A program made the translations under genes and the position numbers. Below, in pieces: positions 24,864-30,580 of a stretch of DNA of 30,580 bases (position 1 is its first letter; each line of letters opens with the position of its first letter). The stretch covers positions 1-30,580 of the IMG/VR virus record IMGVR_UViG_3300026544_000019; one strand, 5' to 3'. Below the pieces are notes generated by a model. That model did not search any database, was not told the DNA's origin, and saw only the letters and a list, made by a program, of their open reading frames with translations. Origin of the DNA: a virus.

Positions 24864-25808
24864 TTAATAAGCCTTTAATATTTTTATTACTATTTTAGCA
24901 CCATCCATAGGTGCTACATCAAAAGTAATAGTATCTTCATTACTTAAAGTGTAATCATCATCATCATATATAGCTCTATCTACTATAACATCTACATAAA
25001 ACTCTAAATCTTCTACATATTTATTTGTAAGAGTAAATTCAGTAGTAGCCCCATCACCAGTAAATTTTTCAATACTTCTAAATCCTAATTTATTGTCATC
25101 AAAGTAATCAGCTGCACTAGACATAGTTTTTTCAATATTATTAATACTATTTTGTACAATATCTATAGAGTCATTAATTTTGTTATTTACAGTATCTATT
25201 TCATTATCAACATAATTATAAACATTACTAATTTCACTATGTAAATATACTTTTGTAACACAATCTTGATCATCTACAGGGTCTTTAACTTTTAGTGTAC
25301 CATCAATACTACCATTTACATCATTTCTAATATAATTATCTGTTAATTTTGTATCTAAATCATCAATTTTTGTATCTAAATCTACTATATCATTAGAATT
25401 AGTGTTAATATTAGTAATATTAGTATCTATTTTATTAGATAAATCTGTAGTAGTATCATTAAAAGTAACTAGATTAGTATCTATAGTATCATTTACTTCA
25501 TCAATTTTTTCTCTTGTAAAATCAATAGCATAATCTATACCACCCATAACATAATCCATTGTAGCACAATCATTTAAATCTACAGGTTCATGTACTTTAA
25601 GTGTACCAGCTATTTCTCCGTCTTCATCTTTTTTTATAAAATTATTTAAATCATCACCAATATATGTTATAAAAGGATTTATTTCTTCTACAAAAGTAGG
25701 AAAATGTTCATATAAATCTTCTAGTTGTTGTACATAAGCTGGTCTATTAAAAGCTGTTAGTTCACTTCTTTTTAGAACAGTTGGAAATTCTGATATTGTT
25801 GTTGCCAT
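24864..25808 (-). CDS. coiled-coil tail fibre protein
   Basis: This is a 314-residue protein. Residues 1-55 may be the virion-binding end. Two copies of a G-I-GTLKV-PVD-DC-T-Y unit (near 65-90 and 165-190) are typical phage fibre-shaft repeats. The regions between and after them (about 95-155 and 195-235) are trimer-type coiled coils, rich in Ile/Asn/Asp (TNITNINTNSNDIVDLDTKI). Residues about 246-314 form the C-terminal beta module shared with other fibre proteins (FTGDGATTEFTL, then a VIVDR strand, ending IVIKILKAY). An AAGGA site precedes the ATG. It follows the 467-residue tail protein and may be the first fibre in the chain, linking the tail to distal fibres. Confidence 0.85.
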   Translation of the reverse strand: MATTISEFPTVLKRSELTAFNRPAYVQQLEDLYEHFPTFVEEINPFITYIGDDLNNFIKKDEDGEIAGTLKVHEPVDLNDCATMDYVMGGIDYAIDFTREKIDEVNDTIDTNLVTFNDTTTDLSNKIDTNITNINTNSNDIVDLDTKIDDLDTKLTDNYIRNDVNGSIDGTLKVKDPVDDQDCVTKVYLHSEISNVYNYVDNEIDTVNNKINDSIDIVQNSINNIEKTMSSAADYFDDNKLGFRSIEKFTGDGATTEFTLTNKYVEDLEFYVDVIVDRAIYDDDDYTLSNEDTITFDVAPMDGAKIVIKILKAY

Positions 25809-25830
25809 TTAATTCCTTTTTTATTATAAA

Positions 25831-27234
25831 TTATATATTTATTTTATTAGTATAACTAAATATTAAACTGTTAGGATCATGTTGTCCTGAAGTAAATTTA
25901 GATTTACCTACTAGTATATAACTATCTTTTTGCTGTTGTGTTAAAACGTCTATAGCATAAGGTTGTCCTGACGAAGTTGGTCTACCAAAATTAACATTGA
26001 AATCTAATTCTGTATTTGTATCATCTCCATTTGTATCATTAGTAACAACCTTACTACCAGCATAAGACAAAGTATATACACCAAGTAAAAATGTATGTAA
26101 ATCTAAAGGGTACTGCTCTTTATTCATATTTTTTAAATCAAGGTACATAATTTTAGCAAAGATGTATTTAGGAAAATCTTCTGTTAATTTATAATTATTA
26201 AATAATACAATAGCTTGTACACCTAACGATCTTATTGGTTTAACTATAGCTTTGTTATTATTATTATTATTAAAATTTTCATATACATAATCTAAAGGAT
26301 CATCTACTGTATCTACAGCATTTAGATCAAATTGATCATATCCTAGAACATTGCTGGATTCTGTAATATAAATTACTGTTACAAAAGGTGCTGAAATATT
26401 ATTAAAAATAATAACATCTTTATTTCTAGGGTCAAAAGATACAGAACCTACAGGTCCACTAAATCTATCATTAGTAGTACCTACTACAGGTACTTTATAA
26501 ATTCTATCTGTATTTCCTATATTTTTATTTACTGAAAAAGCTTTAGTACCATCTTCTAAGTATAAAGGTACATCTTCACCAGGTTTGCCATACCATTTAT
26601 CATCAAAATAAGGTTCTCCACTTGTTTCAAACATAATATTACCACAATCGTCATATAAAGTTGGACCAAAAATAACTAGAACATCTTCAGGATGATTTAT
26701 TTTATGCCCCTCTTCATCATATAATTCACCATCACCACCATGATCATTTGGAGGATATGTATCTACTCTGTACCTAGTACCATCAGCACCTTTATTATAA
26801 ACATAACCGTATTTCCATTTTTTATTGTTATTATTTACACTATTGTTATAAAGTAATACATTATAATCTAAACCTTCTACTAATTCATCTTTCATATTAA
26901 ATATAGGATTATAAGCACTATAAGGAGAATCTTCTATTGTAGCTCCTTGTAAGGAACTACTATTTTTTGCTACACTTTTGTCTGTAATGTACATAGCATT
27001 AAAATCTCTCTCTTTTAAGAAAGTGTTTGGTCTACCATTATGGTAAGGATCTCCATAAACTACTTCTAAATCAGTAAGTCTAAGATCTGTTAAGTATTCA
27101 TTTAATTTATCATCATAATTTTTTAAAGCTCTATGAGCAGGTTTACCATATAAATATTTAGAGTAATTATTAATTCTTCTTAATTTTTTGTTATTACCTT
27201 CAATTAATTTAAAGTCACTACCAGTATGTACCAT
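25831..27234 (-). CDS. unknown beta-rich tail protein
   Basis: This 467-residue protein is rich in Tyr, Asn, Asp and Gly and looks mainly beta, with no signal peptide, membrane segment or catalytic motif. Its ATG overlaps the stop of the previous gene as TAATG and has a GGGAGA site. A run of six Asn (near residue 325) is coded by AAT repeats, and another of four lies near residue 135. By position (after terminase and adaptor-like gene, before fibres) it could be a tail-tube, nozzle or fibre-attachment protein; N4 places its tail sheath and appendage genes here, but this protein is far shorter than N4 gp65. I do not recognise a family. Confidence 0.8.
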   Translation of the reverse strand: MVHTGSDFKLIEGNNKKLRRINNYSKYLYGKPAHRALKNYDDKLNEYLTDLRLTDLEVVYGDPYHNGRPNTFLKERDFNAMYITDKSVAKNSSSLQGATIEDSPYSAYNPIFNMKDELVEGLDYNVLLYNNSVNNNNKKWKYGYVYNKGADGTRYRVDTYPPNDHGGDGELYDEEGHKINHPEDVLVIFGPTLYDDCGNIMFETSGEPYFDDKWYGKPGEDVPLYLEDGTKAFSVNKNIGNTDRIYKVPVVGTTNDRFSGPVGSVSFDPRNKDVIIFNNISAPFVTVIYITESSNVLGYDQFDLNAVDTVDDPLDYVYENFNNNNNNKAIVKPIRSLGVQAIVLFNNYKLTEDFPKYIFAKIMYLDLKNMNKEQYPLDLHTFLLGVYTLSYAGSKVVTNDTNGDDTNTELDFNVNFGRPTSSGQPYAIDVLTQQQKDSYILVGKSKFTSGQHDPNSLIFSYTNKINI

Positions 27235-27698
27235 TATATTAATCTCCCACTATATTGGTCGTCTGACTCAAATTCTTCTAGTTCACCATATTGCTCTTGC
27301 TTCTCTTTAAATGCATATAATTCTTGATTATAGTCTCTTATTATATCTTCAGCAGCTTTTTCATGATAAGATGGACCTAAACTAGCTCTAGTTTTAGCTG
27401 TAGTAACAAAACTACATACATATCTAACTACAGCATACGCTAGAGTGTCATCAATATCTAGTTCCTCATCTTCATCTTTAGGTAATTCAGGTTTTCTAAT
27501 ATACTCAAATTCATTAATTTCTCTTAAAATAGTATAATGTTCTAAATCTTCAACTAATAAATGTTGTGAATCAGCACCCATAGCTACTTTATATAGAGCA
27601 TATTCTAATAATGCTAATAATTCATCTTCATCTGTAGTTAAAGTTATATCGTGAATTAGTAAAGCATTAGCTAATGTTTTGAATGTCTTATATCTCAT
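27234..27698 (-). CDS. adaptor-like head-tail or tail protein
   Basis: This 154-residue protein is mostly helical and acidic: LLALLEYALYKVAMGADSQH near residues 27-46, a LAYAVVRYVCSFVTTAKT helix near 85-103, then a Glu-rich C-terminus. Small helical proteins that follow the terminase are often head-completion or tail-adaptor subunits that sit under the portal, so this is an informed guess. It is the first gene after the promoter-like element at 27725-27741, with an AAAGG site before the ATG, and it couples directly to the 467-residue tail gene. No family is recognised. Confidence 0.7.
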   Translation of the reverse strand: MRYKTFKTLANALLIHDITLTTDEDELLALLEYALYKVAMGADSQHLLVEDLEHYTILREINEFEYIRKPELPKDEDEELDIDDTLAYAVVRYVCSFVTTAKTRASLGPSYHEKAAEDIIRDYNQELYAFKEKQEQYGELEEFESDDQYSGRLI

Positions 27699-27724
27699 AA
27701 GAATTTACCTTTATTTATTTAAAG

Positions 27725-27741
27725 ATAGTATACCATAATTT
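27725..27741 (-). promoter_or_regulatory. promoter-like element, copy 1
   Basis: The transcribed strand reads AAATTATGGTATACTAT, identical to the copy at 13132-13148, and begins two bases after the large terminase stop. TGGTATACT gives an extended -10, and the upstream side is A/T-rich. No -35 box is visible. It lies about 30 bases above the start of the 154-residue gene and would drive the tail/fibre block. It may be a host-type or a phage-specific promoter. Confidence 0.45.
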
Positions 27742-27742
27742 T

Positions 27743-29590
27743 TTAATTATAGCTATCATATATTGTACTTTTATTAATTTCAGCTGAATTACCCCAAATA
27801 AAATTATTTAAAGCTGTATTTTTCTTTTTAGTTTCCACACTTTTTGGTCTAAATTCTTTAGAAGGGTATGTAATATCTATCATATTTAATTGAGATATAA
27901 GGTCAATACCATCATCGTGCTTACTACCAATACTTGCATAAGAAGTATACTTAATTTCTTCCATTAATTCTCTCATATCAGCTGTATCTTTAATTTGATT
28001 ACTGAACCATATTTTTCTATTTTGGAACATTGGTAACATTTCTCTAAATCTCCAATGTTTATTACCACCTTGTAACCTACTTCTAATACCTTCACTTCCT
28101 AGTTTAGCACCTTTTTGTCTAGCAAAACTAAAATAAGTGTTTCGTTCACTCATCATTTTCTTTAATGAATATATATGTATATTTTGTTGACCATCTATCT
28201 CTACACCAACATCTACCCATCTAACACTACCACTTACCATTTCAACCATATCAAAAGTTTTACGATACTGCTCTTCTAATTCTAATTTTTGTAGTACTAA
28301 ATCTACTAGAAATACATCTCCACTACTAGCTACAGCCCATAATGCAGCCCCACTAAAGTCACTACCTTTACTACCAGTACTAGTATAATCTGTAGTCAAG
28401 TACCAATTATATAACTCAGCATTTTCTATTATATTATTAGTATTAGTAAATTGTATTAAGCTATCAGGTATTAATCTATCTTCTTCATTAGCAATTCTTA
28501 AATAGTTTTCTTGTAATAAACGCCTCATAGGTGCAGGATCGCCACTATCACTAGATTTTTTAGCTCTAACATAATCAAGCCTACATTGTTTAAATGTATG
28601 CCTGTCAGACCATACTGATTGAAACTCAGACTCTTTCATACCATCTATAGGAACTTTAGCTGCTCTAGGAAAAACAACAGGTAACCAAGATTTTTGCTCA
28701 ATTCTTCTATAAATAGGATCTTTTTTATTATAAGGAGTACCAATAGCTATAGCAAAGTTACCATTGCCACTTAATGCTTTTAATACATCAGCTTCAATAG
28801 TAGACTCAATATTATTTAAAACAATATCTGAACTAGCATCAGATTCAGAGGGAACCATATCATCGAATATTGCAAATTGCGGTCTAGCTAAACCATCTCT
28901 TGAACCCCTACCACCTGTAGCAGCACCAAGTCCTGAAACACTAAATGTTCTCTTCATCCTACCTGGTACATTTTTAGGAGATTTACCCATAACATTAACA
29001 TATTCTTCATATAAATCTTTTTCTTTTTTAGTTGTTGGTTTTCTTACAAAATTCACTTCATCTTGTACTAACCTAACCTCTTCAAATTGAGATTGTAAAT
29101 AAATACTTTCTTGATACACTTTACCTATCGTCTCCATAGTAGTTTTAACACCATTTCGCATAGAATCTGAAACATATAACCCATAATTAACTTTACCAAA
29201 ATTTGGTATTTTACCTTTTACAGCCATATATAGTAATAAATATATAATAAGTACAGATTTACCAAATTCCCTAGTACATAGAATAATAGTTCTACCTTTG
29301 AGTTCATCAAAGTCTATAGACCTAGCTTCAAAATAAGGGCGTACATTATCGTTTTGGAATATACAATCTATTAAAAAATAATGCGCTTTTGGTGAAGTAT
29401 TTTCTGGTTCCTCTCCTAATACTAATCTAATAAAATTTATAAAATCAAAAGCATCTAAACTAGGAATGTACCAATCTAATGATACATCTGGATAGTCGAG
29501 CATTTTATCAACTGTAAGAATATTATCAGCAAAAATTTCAATAACACCGTTATATGTAGTAGGAAAATTATAAGTTGATAAATTAGACAT
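27743..29590 (-). CDS. terL: terminase large subunit
   Basis: This protein of about 615 residues is the ATPase/nuclease that packages DNA into the head. A Walker-A-like motif CTREFGKS lies at 105-112 (Arg at the usual variant place), Walker B FAIFDD at 239-244, and the coupling motif IAIGTPYNKKDP near 281. Nuclease-domain acidic residues appear as TTDYTSTGSKGSDFSG (Asp401), VEID (Glu464) and KHDDGIDLISQL (Asp559-563), consistent with the RNase-H-like fold. I chose the ATG at 29590 over a TTG one codon earlier. It overlaps the small-subunit gene by eight bases, with GAAG upstream. By order it corresponds to N4 gp68. Confidence 0.95.
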   Translation of the reverse strand: MSNLSTYNFPTTYNGVIEIFADNILTVDKMLDYPDVSLDWYIPSLDAFDFINFIRLVLGEEPENTSPKAHYFLIDCIFQNDNVRPYFEARSIDFDELKGRTIILCTREFGKSVLIIYLLLYMAVKGKIPNFGKVNYGLYVSDSMRNGVKTTMETIGKVYQESIYLQSQFEEVRLVQDEVNFVRKPTTKKEKDLYEEYVNVMGKSPKNVPGRMKRTFSVSGLGAATGGRGSRDGLARPQFAIFDDMVPSESDASSDIVLNNIESTIEADVLKALSGNGNFAIAIGTPYNKKDPIYRRIEQKSWLPVVFPRAAKVPIDGMKESEFQSVWSDRHTFKQCRLDYVRAKKSSDSGDPAPMRRLLQENYLRIANEEDRLIPDSLIQFTNTNNIIENAELYNWYLTTDYTSTGSKGSDFSGAALWAVASSGDVFLVDLVLQKLELEEQYRKTFDMVEMVSGSVRWVDVGVEIDGQQNIHIYSLKKMMSERNTYFSFARQKGAKLGSEGIRSRLQGGNKHWRFREMLPMFQNRKIWFSNQIKDTADMRELMEEIKYTSYASIGSKHDDGIDLISQLNMIDITYPSKEFRPKSVETKKKNTALNNFIWGNSAEINKSTIYDSYN

Positions 29591-30284
29591 CAATAACTTC
29601 TTCTGTAGTTGTTAATTTTAATTTTTGTATATCCTCAATTTTCATACCAGCTTGTAGAGCTTTTTGTTGACCTATAGCTATTTGAGTAAGAGTATCGTGA
29701 ATTTTATCCATACTACTTCTAGCTTCTTCTGATTGACCTATAGTTAGATCTATTTTATTAGTTTCTTCAGGTTTAAGTAATTCTAGTAAAGTTTTAGAAG
29801 CTAATTGTTGCACAGTACCACTAGTAGGTTTACCATTTGCGTCTTCCCCACTAGCAAGTCTAGCTTGTACACCTATTTGTTGGTAAAATACTGGGGCATA
29901 TTGAGCTTTATAACTTAACAACCTTTGAGCTTCTATTTTTGTAACTAATGGATTACTATTATACATACTTACATGAGAAGTATTAAATTTACCAGCTTTT
30001 ATTAATCTATCATACCTATCAGGAAAAGTTATTGCCCAAGCTTTATTGTTATCCATATTAGTTTTTAATGTAACAAATTTAACAGCATTAATATAATCTT
30101 TTAAACTAACTTTTACTTCTCTTAATACAGGTAAATAACATAAAATACTATCTTCTATATAATCTTGTAATAATCCTGTATCTTCTTCTATGTTGCTAAT
30201 TAAATGCATTACCTCATCAGTAACTTTATGATTAGTACCTTTAGGTAGCATTGCCTCTAATTTTTCTTTAGTTAATAAATCCAT
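29583..30284 (-). CDS. terminase small subunit-like protein
   Basis: This 233-residue helical protein lies directly upstream of the large terminase and overlaps it, the usual place of the small terminase, which recognises DNA and loads the large subunit. Residues 50-110 (LREVKVSLKDYINAVKFVTL, then AWAITFPDRYDRLIKAGKF) look like a helical DNA-binding region. The C-terminal half has an oligomerisation-type helix with many Gln/Leu (SKTLLELLKPEETNKIDLTI). The equivalent slot in N4 is gp69. The start is a TAATG overlap with the 79-residue gene. The family cannot be proven from the sequence alone, because small terminases vary greatly. Confidence 0.75.
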   Translation of the reverse strand: MDLLTKEKLEAMLPKGTNHKVTDEVMHLISNIEEDTGLLQDYIEDSILCYLPVLREVKVSLKDYINAVKFVTLKTNMDNNKAWAITFPDRYDRLIKAGKFNTSHVSMYNSNPLVTKIEAQRLLSYKAQYAPVFYQQIGVQARLASGEDANGKPTSGTVQQLASKTLLELLKPEETNKIDLTIGQSEEARSSMDKIHDTLTQIAIGQQKALQAGMKIEDIQKLKLTTTEEVIDV

Positions 30285-30523
30285 TATGCATATAACCTAT
30301 CATATACTTCCTTAGATATTACAATTATTGCTGTAGTACCATCTCCTGCATCAACTAATATACTATAATCTTCACCAACTATTTCTTTAGAAATACTATT
30401 TTTAAATAATCTAGTTAAATTTCTATTAGTATTCACTCTTTTTTTATAATTCGCTAGGCGTCTATCAACTATTTCTTTAGCTTTATCTAACATCTCTCTA
30501 TCTTTACTTTCTAATTCTGACAT
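30284..30523 (-). CDS. small protein upstream of terminase
   Basis: This 79-residue protein has a charged helical first half (ELESKDREMLDKAKEIVDRR, then basic NYKKRVNTNRNLTRLF) and a beta-like second half (YSILVDAGDGTTAIIVISKE). An AAGGA site lies seven bases before the ATG, and a good promoter lies directly upstream. Its stop overlaps the small terminase start. It may be a DNA-binding or packaging accessory protein, but I do not recognise it. Confidence 0.7.
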   Translation of the reverse strand: MSELESKDREMLDKAKEIVDRRLANYKKRVNTNRNLTRLFKNSISKEIVGEDYSILVDAGDGTTAIIVISKEVYDRLYA

Positions 30524-30549
30524 TTTAATTCCTTGAGTTTAATTGAGTA

Positions 30550-30578
30550 ATTATATACTAATTATACTAAAATAGCAA
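30550..30578 (-). promoter_or_regulatory. sigma-70-type promoter for the late gene block
   Basis: On the transcribed strand TTGCTA (30578-30573, four of six matches to TTGACA) is followed by exactly 17 bases and then TATAAT (30555-30550, a perfect -10). A second TATAAT (30566-30561) lies within the spacer, so a tandem start is possible, its -35 being outside the window. The start of transcription would be near 30543, about 20 bases above the first gene's start codon. It suggests that the terminase and tail block is read by a host-type RNA polymerase. Confidence 0.5.
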
Positions 30579-30580
30579 AT

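Noticed and set aside
1-30580. Prophage or integrated element
   Set aside because: No integrase, repressor, attachment repeat, tRNA or bacterial flanking gene is visible; all genes look like phage late functions.

Overview
The window looks like part of the late (virion) half of the genome of a lytic tailed phage, probably podovirus-like. The DNA is strongly AT-rich. All convincing genes lie on the minus strand, so transcription runs from about 30580 toward 1. The genes are packed end to end, many share a TAATG stop/start overlap, and no gap exceeds about 75 bases. I see no integrase, transposase, tRNA, rRNA or CRISPR array.

The best family anchor is the major capsid protein (10173-11501), which I recognise as the N4 gp56 type. 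The gene order in the transcribed direction fits the N4 (Schitoviridae) late cluster as I remember it: small terminase, large terminase, tail and fibre genes, lysis genes, portal, scaffold, capsid, internal virion proteins, and finally a giant open frame that runs off the left edge. In N4 that last slot holds the virion-packaged RNA polymerase. The polymerase identity here is inferred from position only. The host is likely a low-GC Gram-negative bacterium, because the window encodes lipoproteins and a spanin pair. One signal peptide of the LALKAE type reminds me of Campylobacterota (for example Arcobacter relatives), but this is a guess.

Layout in transcription order: (1) 30523-27743, promoter, small protein, TerS-like and TerL. 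(2) 27698-18039, a repeated promoter-like element, then an adaptor-like protein, an unknown tail protein and a large fibre/receptor-binding cluster. The cluster has two paralogous fibres, repeated beta modules, a YadA-like head, a MAM-like C-terminal domain and one small secreted protein. (3) 18037-15766, a lysis block: coiled-coil/TM protein, holin-like protein, lipoprotein, overlapping i-spanin and o-spanin, M15 endopeptidase, and a T7-lysozyme-like protein that has lost its catalytic residues. (4) 15763-13150, portal and a Gln-rich protein. (5) 13148-9529, a second copy of the promoter-like element, then a coiled-coil protein, scaffold, capsid and a capsid-adjacent protein, with hairpins after the capsid gene and after the next gene. 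(6) 9476-1, a cysteine-ladder protein, a GNAT-like protein and four internal/ejection proteins, the last truncated by the window edge.

Most worth a second look: the edge-truncated giant protein, the 16-cysteine helical repeat protein, the catalytically dead amidase, the secreted protein hidden among fibre genes, and the modular fibre cluster.
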